64,000 nt of DNA, taken from Geodermatophilaceae bacterium URHB0062. Its GTDB lineage: Bacteria; Actinomycetota; Actinomycetes; Mycobacteriales; Geodermatophilaceae. The notes under the pieces were generated by a model, which searched no databases, had not been told where the DNA came from, and worked only from the letters and a program-made list of their open reading frames with translations. Positions 42,046 to 49,552 of the stretch are shown here, in pieces. Position 1 is the first letter of the stretch. Every line of letters starts with the position of its first letter. The DNA is taken from positions 186,001-250,000 of the forward strand of contig JHVO01000009.1 in the NCBI GenBank assembly GCA_000620185.1, in the 5' to 3' direction. The position numbers and the translations under genes are program-made.

Positions 42046-43773
42046 TCAGTCCACGGCGTCCTCCGCGTCGACGATGCCCTCGCCGTAGAGGCCGTTGTAG
42101 TCGGCGTTGCCGCGGCAGCGGGCGTTGTAGTCCGGAGTCCGGCCCTCGTCGGTGTAGATCTCGACCCCGCCGACCGGGCAGGCGTGGTCGTCCGCCGAGT
42201 TGGCCAGCACGCGGGCGACGGTCCTCGGGTCGAGGGCGTAGCCGCCGTTACCGGTGGAGTGACCCTTGGCCTGGATGATCAGTGCCGCGACGCCGACCAC
42301 GTGGGGCGAGGCCATCGAGGTGCCCTGCAGGTAGGTGTAGAAGCCGCACTTGCCGTCCCGGCAGTACTTCACCGAGAACTCGTCGACCGGGTTGCCCTTC
42401 GGGTCGGCCAGACCTTGCTCGATCGCCGCCTGCAGCGGGTAGGACGAGAGCACCAGGTTGCGCGCCGTCTGGAACCGAGGCGTGCCGACGTAGTCGCGGT
42501 AGTACCCACCGGGGGCGGCGATCTCCACGTCGCCGAACCCGTAGGAGGAGTAGTCGGCCTTGGTCCCCGACGGACCGACCGACGACACGCTGATCACCTG
42601 TGGCGCCTCGCTGGGCAGGTTGAGGCAGGTGTTCTTCACGACCCGCGGCCGGGCGGTGTCCGGCGGGTAGTCCGGGCTGGTCTCGTCGATCCGCGTGGGT
42701 GCGGCGAGGTCGGTGTGCTCGTTCCCGGCGGCCGCGACCAGCGTGACCCCGCGGGAGTGGGCGTACTCCACGGCGCCCAGCAGCAGCTTGCTGATGAGGC
42801 GCTGCTCGGCCAGCTCCGAGTCGGTGACGGTGCCACTGACGTACTCGTCGCGCGACGTGCAGTTGTAGAGCCACGGGTCGGTGTAGAAGCTCATGTTGAC
42901 GACGTCGAGGTGGATGTCGCCGGAGTACACGAGCGCCTTGACCGTCTCGTACAGGAAGAAGTAGCCGGAGTCCTGGCCCGCGCGGACGTTGACCAGCGTC
43001 GCGTCGGGGGCCACGCCGCCGATCCCGAAGTGGTTGTCGGCGGCCGCGATGATGCCGGACACGTGGGTGCCGTGCCCGTCGTTGTCGACGTTCGCCGGGT
43101 CCTTGCAGCCGCGGTACTCGCACGGGCCGTCGATGGCCGGGATGTCGGTGGTGAAGTTGCGGGAGCGCTTGGCGTCGAAGTTCGGGGCGATGTCGGGGTG
43201 CCGCGCGTCGATGCCGGTGTCCATGATGCCCACGTCGACACCCTTGCCGGTGGCCGTCCGCTGGGCGGCCTCAGCGTCGATCATCCGCATGTCCCACTGC
43301 CGGCCGGCGAGCGGCTCGGACGACGTCGTCGACGTCGAGGCATCGGCGGAGGCGGAGGCATCCCGGGCGGCCTGCGCGCGTTCGGCCGCGGACAGTCGCT
43401 CCCCCGCGAAGCGGTGCGGCATGCCGAGCCGCGACGTGCCGACCGAGTGGTTCTTCGCGGCGCCGCGGATCTCGGCGCGGGTGCGCACCTTGTCCATGAA
43501 CGCGCCGTCCGTGGAGGTGACCAGCGCGAGGCCGACCTGCGCCGTGACGTCCTTGACGCTCCCGCCGGCGGCCTGGATCGCGGCCGTCGCGGCCTGCTCG
43601 CTGCCGCTGTAGGCGACGACGTACTCGGTGGTCGCGCCGGAGGACGCCGACTGCGCCGCATCCTGCGGGGTTCCGCTGGCCGCCGAGGCGGTCGCGACCA
43701 CGGTCGTGCAGGCGACGGCCAGGATGCCGAGCATCCTTCCCGGGCCTCGTTGCTTGGAGCGATGGAACGTCAT
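42046..43773 (-). CDS. Secreted subtilisin-like serine protease (S8 family)
   Basis: A 575-residue exported protease. The signal peptide (about 1-32) is followed by an inhibitor-I9-like propeptide (about 48-110, YVVAYSGSEQAATAAIQAAGG). The catalytic triad is Asp185 (GIMDTGIDA), His234 (DGHGTHVSG) and Ser486 (GTSMASPHVVG), with oxyanion Asn in AAAGNEHTD. Cys pairs in the mature domain suggest disulfides. It is monocistronic with a terminator immediately after the stop. Substrate range is unknown; a general extracellular protease is the default reading. Confidence 0.94.
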   Translation of the reverse strand: MTFHRSKQRGPGRMLGILAVACTTVVATASAASGTPQDAAQSASSGATTEYVVAYSGSEQAATAAIQAAGGSVKDVTAQVGLALVTSTDGAFMDKVRTRAEIRGAAKNHSVGTSRLGMPHRFAGERLSAAERAQAARDASASADASTSTTSSEPLAGRQWDMRMIDAEAAQRTATGKGVDVGIMDTGIDARHPDIAPNFDAKRSRNFTTDIPAIDGPCEYRGCKDPANVDNDGHGTHVSGIIAAADNHFGIGGVAPDATLVNVRAGQDSGYFFLYETVKALVYSGDIHLDVVNMSFYTDPWLYNCTSRDEYVSGTVTDSELAEQRLISKLLLGAVEYAHSRGVTLVAAAGNEHTDLAAPTRIDETSPDYPPDTARPRVVKNTCLNLPSEAPQVISVSSVGPSGTKADYSSYGFGDVEIAAPGGYYRDYVGTPRFQTARNLVLSSYPLQAAIEQGLADPKGNPVDEFSVKYCRDGKCGFYTYLQGTSMASPHVVGVAALIIQAKGHSTGNGGYALDPRTVARVLANSADDHACPVGGVEIYTDEGRTPDYNARCRGNADYNGLYGEGIVDAEDAVD

Positions 43774-44029
43774 GACGCGCGCCTTCCCAGAGTCGACCTC
43801 GACGGGTGGTGACGGCCTGTGTGACAGCCGTCACATACAAGCGGAAGTAAAGCCACCCGGCGTACCTGTGTCGATGGGTGCGGACGCCATTCTGTGGGTT
43901 TCCTGAGCGGCGCCGCCAGGGTTCGGAGCACTCCGGCACAGCCCATGGCCGAGGGTGACGACAGGCCTGGTGATCGGGCCGGGAGCAGCACGACCTGGCA
44001 TCGGTCCGGCCGCGCCCCGGCCAGAACAG
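43774..44029. promoter_or_regulatory. Upstream region of the protease gene with an inverted repeat
   Basis: GTGACGGC (43809-43816) and GCCGTCAC (43827-43834) form an 8-base inverted repeat with a 10-base spacer, 36 bases before the protease start, a possible operator. The rest of this stretch (43840-44029) shows no gene. Confidence 0.35.
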
Positions 44030-44069
44030 CGGAACACCCGGCACCGCCGCAGCGGCGCCGGGTGTTCCG
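44030..44069 (-). terminator. Terminator hairpin of the 641-aa exported protein gene
   Basis: CGGAACACCCGGC (44030-44042) pairs with its complement at 44057-44069. The 14-base interior can itself pair GCCGC with GCGGC. Confidence 0.65.
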
Positions 44070-44099
44070 GTCGAGAACGTCTGACCTGGTCCGCAGGGA

Positions 44100-46025
44100 T
44101 CAGGGCGTGACGGCCGCGATCCGGGTCGCCCAGTTGATCAGCGGTGCGCGGGTGTTGCCGCACGTCTGATCGACCTGGTACTGCGCGAAGGTGCAGGACT
44201 GCCCGATGTACTCGGTGGCCAGCCAGATCGTCGACCCGACCGCCTCCGCGGCGCTGTAGTCACCCCAGCGCGGCCGGGGAGCGCTCCCCGCGTCGCCCTC
44301 GGGCGCGTACTCGGAGAACCCGTCCTGCGGACCCACGCCGGTCGCCGCGATGTTCACCGCGCCGGTGACCCCGGAGGTGCCGACGAGGCTGTACGCAGCG
44401 GTCGGGTAGTACGACGGTCCGCTGAGCGTGTAGACCATCGCGCCCTTGCCGTTGGTCATCGCCGCGACCGCCGGGAACATCACGTTGTGGCCGGTCACTC
44501 CGATGTAGCCCTGGTGCGCGACCGACGCGGTGTCCGGCGACGTGCCCGGGTTCACCAGGAACCAGGCGATGCCCGCCTGCAGCTGACCCGAGACCTGCAC
44601 CCCGGTGTTCAGTGCGCCGTAGAGCATGCCGTTCGCGAGGTACACCTGCAGCATGCGGGTGTCGTTGGTGGCGATGGGCCCTTCGGCGGCCTGCTGCGGC
44701 CCGAAGCCCCAGCAGTCGACCTGGCTGCAGAAGTCGGCGAGCGGCGTCGGCCCGAGCTTCTGCGTGGCGAACGGCGGCTGGACGTAGCGCTCGGACGGTC
44801 GCAGCGCCTTCATCAGCTTCACCATCGGCTTCTTGGCGGACAGCGACGCCGTGTCGGTCAGCGTGTAGACGCCGATGGCGTCGGCCTGGCCGGTGAAGCC
44901 CTGCGGCTGCGCCTCCTCACCCGCGATCGAGGAGAGGAAGTACTCCGTGCCGTTGTTGGCCGTCTGGTACGCGGTGTCCGGGACCATCGCCGGGGACACC
45001 GTGAAGCCGGGTACCGCCTTGCCGTTCTGCTCGATCTGGGTCTTGGAGAACTGCACGACGTTGACGTTCTTCGTGCGGGCGGCCAGCGCCATCTTGTCGA
45101 AGGCGTAGATCTGGGCGCCGTTGAAGTTGTTGCCGAAGATGCCGGGTGCGTCGGAGAACGGGTACTCGTTGGTCGAGATGTAGTAGCCGTACTTGTCCGC
45201 GCCGATGTGCGGGTAGTCGCCGATGCACGGGCAGCCCTTGTGCGACGGGGTGCCGGCGTTGCCGTTGTCCGTGACGGGCAGGCGGTAGATCGCGAAACCG
45301 TCGAGCGGGTTGGCCGTCTTGCTCACCGCGATGTCGAGGTGGTTGGTCGTGGTGAAGTCCCCGGTCGCCGGGTCGACGTCGAGGGTCAACGCGGTGAAGA
45401 AGAAGCGCTGGACGCCCTCGTCGAACAGGCACACCGGGTCGGTGACGAACGGCCCGAACTTGCCGGTGGTGCGGTTGATGGCGGCCGGGTAGCCCAGGAA
45501 GGTGTTGAGGTCGGTCACCTTGGTGGCCGCCGCTCCGCTCGGGGAGTAGACCTGCAGGACGTCGTTGACGGCCTCCATCACGTAGCCGCCGCCGACGCAC
45601 AGCGCCTGGTCGGGGGGCTCGACGCTGAACTGGTTGCCGTTGTTGGCGTAGCGCTGGTCGAAACCGTCCAGCCCCATGAACGACTTCATCAGGCTCGGCG
45701 ATCCGTCGACCGCGGTGGGCGCGACGATCGGCACACCGGTGGGCGAGACCCGGGCGAACCCTCGGTCGAGGGTGTTGCTGCGGTCGGTGCCGCCTTCCTG
45801 CTCCGCCGGCGGCAGCTCGGGGCTCTGGATGCCGGCCGGCGTCCCGGTGGCCTGACTGCTCGGGAACCCGAGATCGGCGCCCAAGGTGACCGTGCGCAGC
45901 AGCCCGGTGTCCTCAGCCGGTGCCGGAGCGGCGCCGGCGGGGCCCGAGACCCCGAAGGCGAGCGCCGCCGTGGTCGCCGCCACCGTCGCCAGAGCGAGCA
46001 GCGGACGTCGTCCTGTTACAGACAT
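44100..46025 (-). CDS. Large exported protein of unknown function
   Basis: A 641-residue protein starting at ATG 46025 behind GAGAGGA. A signal peptide (MSVTGRRPLLALATVAATTA, cut after AGA/APA) leads to a long beta-rich body with many Trp/Tyr/Gly turns (NNGNQFSVEPPDQALCVGGG; KYGYYISTNEYPFSD; WGDYSAAEAVG). The pattern suggests a beta-propeller, but no repeat family is recognised. Six Cys in the mature part may pair. It is monocistronic between terminators and lies among secreted enzymes and surface proteins. Enzymatic activity cannot be claimed. Confidence 0.7.
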   Translation of the reverse strand: MSVTGRRPLLALATVAATTAALAFGVSGPAGAAPAPAEDTGLLRTVTLGADLGFPSSQATGTPAGIQSPELPPAEQEGGTDRSNTLDRGFARVSPTGVPIVAPTAVDGSPSLMKSFMGLDGFDQRYANNGNQFSVEPPDQALCVGGGYVMEAVNDVLQVYSPSGAAATKVTDLNTFLGYPAAINRTTGKFGPFVTDPVCLFDEGVQRFFFTALTLDVDPATGDFTTTNHLDIAVSKTANPLDGFAIYRLPVTDNGNAGTPSHKGCPCIGDYPHIGADKYGYYISTNEYPFSDAPGIFGNNFNGAQIYAFDKMALAARTKNVNVVQFSKTQIEQNGKAVPGFTVSPAMVPDTAYQTANNGTEYFLSSIAGEEAQPQGFTGQADAIGVYTLTDTASLSAKKPMVKLMKALRPSERYVQPPFATQKLGPTPLADFCSQVDCWGFGPQQAAEGPIATNDTRMLQVYLANGMLYGALNTGVQVSGQLQAGIAWFLVNPGTSPDTASVAHQGYIGVTGHNVMFPAVAAMTNGKGAMVYTLSGPSYYPTAAYSLVGTSGVTGAVNIAATGVGPQDGFSEYAPEGDAGSAPRPRWGDYSAAEAVGSTIWLATEYIGQSCTFAQYQVDQTCGNTRAPLINWATRIAAVTP

Positions 46026-46201
46026 ACGAGATCCTCTCCGCGTCCGCCTCACACGGGCGCAGCCCGGTCGCGAGGCCGTCGGAGGGATCCGGGATCGACC
46101 GGTTCCCGTGGCGGCTGGCGGGAAGTATCGTCCGGCCGCCCGGCCGCGCAAGGGGCCTTCGCGTCCCGTGCGGAAAACACCGCTCGTCACGGCGGCACAG
46201 G

Positions 46202-46504
46202 TCAGCTGAACACCCGGCGGGTCCGTGCCCGGTCGATCCGGCCGACCTCCACCCGGCCGGCCGCCAGCCCCTCGGCGAAGCCGCCGGCGTACCAGAGCGG
46301 CGCGTTCAGCTCGAGCCCCGTCGGCGGCTCGCCAGGCTGCGCGCCCCACAGCAGCCGGGCGAAGTCCGCGGGGGAGCGCCCGAGGCAGCGGTCACCGGTG
46401 TCACTCCCGGCCGGCTCGAACGCCGCCGCGAACCGCCCGTCGAGCCGGCCCAGCTCCTGGGCCTCGGCCAGCAGCTGCCGGTACGTCGGTGCTGCATCGG
46501 TCAT
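46202..46504 (-). CDS. Small hypothetical protein
   Basis: A 100-residue soluble protein from ATG 46504, with GGGAGGTGG a few bases upstream. It is helical (YRQLLAEAQELGRLDGRFAA) and contains FARLLWGAQPGEPPTGLELN and WYAGGFAEGLAAG. No family is recognised. It is separated by about 130 bases from the sortase gene upstream on the same strand. Confidence 0.6.
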   Translation of the reverse strand: MTDAAPTYRQLLAEAQELGRLDGRFAAAFEPAGSDTGDRCLGRSPADFARLLWGAQPGEPPTGLELNAPLWYAGGFAEGLAAGRVEVGRIDRARTRRVFS

Positions 46505-46632
46505 GGCGGCCACCTCCCGAGGACGGCGGACCGGAGAGGACGCCGATCCGTCCGTCGCCCGAGAGAGGGCCGGGAACGGCCGTCAGAGACACCCCGGCCG
46601 CGACTGCCCGGATTCCCACCGGCGGGGTGAGG

Positions 46633-47337
46633 TCAGGTGGCCGGCCGGGCGAAGACCACGACGTTGTCCTCGTAGTGGCCGGCGGAGCGGTCGAACGGGC
46701 CGCCGCAGGTGATCAGCCGCAGCTCCGGGCCGTCGGTGTTGCCGTAGACCTCGAGGGTCGGGAAGTCGTCCTTGGGCACGACCCGGACGTCGTAGACCTC
46801 GAACGCGACGGTGCTGTCGTCGGCGCGGGCGACCTCGACGCGGTCGCCGGGCTCCAGCGCACCGAGCGAGTAGAAGACCGACGGTCCGTTCCGCGCGCTG
46901 TCCACGTGTCCCTCGATCACCGCGGGGCCCGGGTCCCCCGGGCGCGGTGATCGGTCGAACCAGGCGGCCGAGTCGTAGTCGGGGCCGGGTTTCGGCACCT
47001 GGAGCGTGCCGTCGGGGTTGCTGCCCAGGGCGAGCAGCGCGGAGTGGACGTCGATCGCGGGGATGCTCACCGCGACCGGCAGGGCGGCCGGCGCCGGCGT
47101 CGTTGGGGCGGGAGTGCTGGCAGCCGCCGGGCTCGAGGTTGCGGCGCTGGTGCCGGTGCTGGGCAGGGGCCTCTGGGCGGCCGACGGGATTGGCGGATCG
47201 GCGACCTGGCCGAGCAGGCCCACCGCGACCGCGGTGCCGCCCCCGAGGAGGAGCAGCACCGCGACGACGAGCAGGAGCCGGCGGCCAGGACGCCGGGGCC
47301 GGGCTGTGGCGTCCCCGGCCCCGGCGTCCCCGGTCAT
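46633..47337 (-). CDS. Class F sortase
   Basis: A 234-residue membrane-anchored transpeptidase. An N-terminal helix (about 20-43) is followed by a Pro/Ala/Ser/Thr linker and the sortase barrel (about 88-234). His144 (EGHVDSA), Cys211 (LITCGGPFD) and Arg217 are the expected catalytic residues. It overlaps the stop of the upstream CHRD-protein gene by one base (TGATG), so the two are translationally coupled and the CHRD protein is the likely substrate. Class F enzymes in Actinobacteria attach few, often gene-linked, proteins. Confidence 0.9.
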   Translation of the reverse strand: MTGDAGAGDATARPRRPGRRLLLVVAVLLLLGGGTAVAVGLLGQVADPPIPSAAQRPLPSTGTSAATSSPAAASTPAPTTPAPAALPVAVSIPAIDVHSALLALGSNPDGTLQVPKPGPDYDSAAWFDRSPRPGDPGPAVIEGHVDSARNGPSVFYSLGALEPGDRVEVARADDSTVAFEVYDVRVVPKDDFPTLEVYGNTDGPELRLITCGGPFDRSAGHYEDNVVVFARPAT

Positions 47338-48155
47338 CAGCTCTCGGTGGACGTGCGGCGACGGGCGAGGAACAGGCCGGCACCTCCGCCGGCGACGGCG
47401 AGCGCGCCGAGGCCGATCAGGCCGGCGTGCTCGGTGCCGGTCGTCGAACCGCCACCGGTGGAGACGCCGCCGGAGGGCATGTCGCCCATCTGCGAGGCGT
47501 TGAGCACGCCGCAGATGGCCGGGTCGGTGGCCTCACCGGGCAGCGACGGGTCGAGATCGGACATGCCGCGGTCCCCGGCGCTGTAGGCGCCGTCGCCGTC
47601 GTAGTCGACTCCGTGGACGACGACGACCGCCTGGCCGCTGAGGATCGCCTGGGCGACCTCCTCGCTGACCTGCACGTCGCCGCGGGAGTACTTGATGTCG
47701 TCCCCGACACCGAACCGGTCGACGGCCAGGCCGGACTTCGGCGAGGTGTCGCCGGACTTGGTCAGCGAGACGACGATCTCGCCGTAGGCCGGACCACCCT
47801 CGGTCGTCGTGAGGTGATCACCCTCGTTCGTCTCGCCGGCCAGCGCTGCGGCGTTGTTGTCCGCCGCCGTCGGGCACTCGTGGCGCGCGTCGGCACCGAA
47901 GTGGATGTGCGCGGCGTGCGGGGCGTCGGCCAGCAGGCCCTGGGCGGCGAGGGTGAACGACAGCGTCGTTCCCGAGATCTCCACCATGCCCTGACCACCG
48001 GCGCCGTCGACGGGCTGGCCCGGGACCGGCTTCAGATCCGCCACGGTGGCACCGTCGGCGGCCAGCGCCGGGGCTGCGGAGGCGAAGAGTGCCGCGAGAC
48101 CGAGAACCGGTGCGGCGAGAGCAGTACGGGTCGTGCGCTTCACAGAAGTCCCCAT
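47337..48155 (-). CDS. CHRD-domain cell-wall protein with C-terminal anchor
   Basis: A 272-residue exported protein. A signal peptide (cut after ALA near 33) is followed by a CHRD-like beta-sandwich (about 45-190; LSFTLAAQGL, PHAAHIHFG, AVVVVHGVDYDGDG). The C-terminus has a Gly/Ser/Thr linker, a hydrophobic helix (GLIGLGALAVAGGGAGLFL) and a basic stop (ARRR), the layout of a sortase substrate. No LPxTG is present; GSTTG just before the helix is the only TG-containing candidate. The adjacent class F sortase supports wall anchoring. Confidence 0.87.
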   Translation of the reverse strand: MGTSVKRTTRTALAAPVLGLAALFASAAPALAADGATVADLKPVPGQPVDGAGGQGMVEISGTTLSFTLAAQGLLADAPHAAHIHFGADARHECPTAADNNAAALAGETNEGDHLTTTEGGPAYGEIVVSLTKSGDTSPKSGLAVDRFGVGDDIKYSRGDVQVSEEVAQAILSGQAVVVVHGVDYDGDGAYSAGDRGMSDLDPSLPGEATDPAICGVLNASQMGDMPSGGVSTGGGSTTGTEHAGLIGLGALAVAGGGAGLFLARRRTSTES

Positions 48156-48299
48156 TCGGTCGCCCCGCGGGCCTCGTCGGTGAGGCGCCGTCAGGGTTCC
48201 TGTTGACGTGCGTGCACAGGGACTTCGCGGATCGGGCGCGATATGGATGCGCTCGATCAAAATTGCGTGCAGAGACGCGCCGCTGAGCGGAGCCGTTGC

Positions 48300-48773
48300 C
48301 TAGGGACGGACGGCGGGCGCCGGCGCGGCGACCGGCGGCGTCGGCTCGGTGCTGAGCGGCCGGCGCTGCCGCCGTTCGACCCAGCCGCGCAGCCAGAGCC
48401 CGGCCAGCAGGCCGACGAGGACCACCAGGCCCAGCAACCCACCGGTGGTCGTCATCGCGACGGTCATCCCGGGGCAGGTCGCGCCCAGCCCGAAGCCCAC
48501 CCCGAAGACGGCGCCGCCGTAGACGTGCCGGCGCTCGATGCGGGCGTGCGGCAGGGCCAGCCGGCCGGCGTAGCGGGTGCGGCCGACGCGGCGCAGCACC
48601 GCGAGACCGGCGAAGGCCACGGCCATGGCGCTGCCCATCATCAGGAAGATGTAGGGGTCGGTCAGCAGCAGGCCGTCGTGGATCGTGTCGTAGTCGCCCA
48701 GGCCGCTGGCGGTCAGCAGGAAGCCGAAGGCCGCGCCGATGCCCAGCGCCGACCAGCGCACCCCGCGGGTCAC
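48300..48773 (-). CDS. YeeE/YedE half-transporter, DUF6691-type subunit
   Basis: A 157-residue membrane protein with GTG start overlapping the previous stop (GTGA). Four helices and the motif GLGATCPGMTVAMTTTGG, with the conserved Cys of YeeE/YedE thiosulfate or sulfur-compound transporters, are visible. The C-terminal 30 residues are a Pro/Arg-rich tail. It forms a pair with the gene upstream; together they equal one full-length YeeE. Confidence 0.88.
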   Translation of the reverse strand: MTRGVRWSALGIGAAFGFLLTASGLGDYDTIHDGLLLTDPYIFLMMGSAMAVAFAGLAVLRRVGRTRYAGRLALPHARIERRHVYGGAVFGVGFGLGATCPGMTVAMTTTGGLLGLVVLVGLLAGLWLRGWVERRQRRPLSTEPTPPVAAPAPAVRP

Positions 48774-49240
48774 AGCGCTCCCCCGGTGAGCCGGTGCAGG
48801 CCGAGGGTCAGCAGCAGCGCGACCGAGAAGAAGGTCGCCGTCGTCGCCAGGCTGTCGGGAGACCCGGCCGCGCAGCCGGACATCCCGTGGCCCGAGGTGC
48901 ACCCGCCGGCCCACCGCGAGCCGTAGCCGAGTGCTCCACCCGCGAGCAGCAGCACCCCGACCAGCGGCACCGGCGGCAGCACCTCCGACAGCCGGCCGTA
49001 CCCGTGCAGTACCACCGGCGGCCCCAGCACCGCCGCGATCGCGGAGCCGACGACGAGGGCCAGCAGGAAGGTGCGCCGCCACGGGTCGGGCCGCCAGCCC
49101 TCCACCGGTGCGATCGTCGCCAGCCAGGCCCCCGAGACGCCGAGGCGAGCGTTGATCAGCCCGTACAGCGCCACCACGCAGAGGCCGACCCCGGGCCCCG
49201 CGACCCACCAGGGCAGCTGCCCCCCGATCCAGCCGAGCAT
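48770..49240 (-). CDS. YeeE/YedE half-transporter subunit
   Basis: A 156-residue membrane protein from ATG 49240 (AAGGGG seven bases upstream). Four helices and the motif RWAGGCTSGHGMSGCAAGS carry the conserved Cys residues that pass thiosulfate or sulfur compounds through the membrane. It is translationally coupled to the second half. No rhodanese or persulfide dioxygenase gene, its common companions, is adjacent. Confidence 0.9.
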   Translation of the reverse strand: MLGWIGGQLPWWVAGPGVGLCVVALYGLINARLGVSGAWLATIAPVEGWRPDPWRRTFLLALVVGSAIAAVLGPPVVLHGYGRLSEVLPPVPLVGVLLLAGGALGYGSRWAGGCTSGHGMSGCAAGSPDSLATTATFFSVALLLTLGLHRLTGGAL

Positions 49241-49384
49241 GGCCACCCCTTCGTCGGAAACGGGCGCACATGCTGCCAGTTCCGTCGATCGAAAGGGGGC
49301 CGCGCAGACCGCTTCCCGGCGGCGGTTCCCGGCGTAGCGTCAGCACACGGAGCCGCGAGGGCTCCCGACGAGGGAGCGCACACC

Positions 49385-49522
49385 ATGGGTGACAAGTCCC
49401 CGAAACACGACACGGCCAAGAAGCCCAGCGTCAAGTCCATCAAGGAGAAGCGGCTGGAGAAGAAGGCCCGGGCCGACCACACCTCGCAGATGGACAACCT
49501 GACGCACGGCAAGAAGCACTGA
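49385..49522 (+). CDS. Very small Lys-rich conserved protein
   Basis: A 45-residue protein (MGDKSPKHDTAKKPSVKSIK at the start; ends LTHGKKH). It is strongly basic and probably unstructured or helical. ATG 49385 follows GAGGGAG at a good distance, and a terminator follows directly. Similar short proteins occur in many actinomycetes without known function; binding to nucleic acid or ribosomes is a guess from charge. Confidence 0.7.
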   Translation: MGDKSPKHDTAKKPSVKSIKEKRLEKKARADHTSQMDNLTHGKKH

Positions 49523-49526
49523 CCGG

Positions 49527-49550
49527 CTGCCGGGCGTCACCGCCCGGCAG
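49527..49550. terminator. Bidirectional terminator hairpin
   Basis: CTGCCGGGCG and CGCCCGGCAG form a perfect 10-bp stem around TCAC between convergent genes. Confidence 0.75.
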
Positions 49551-49552
49551 GT

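Noticed and set aside
42184-43812. A 542-codon open frame on the plus strand
   Set aside because: It is the antisense of the subtilisin gene, whose catalytic triad is intact.
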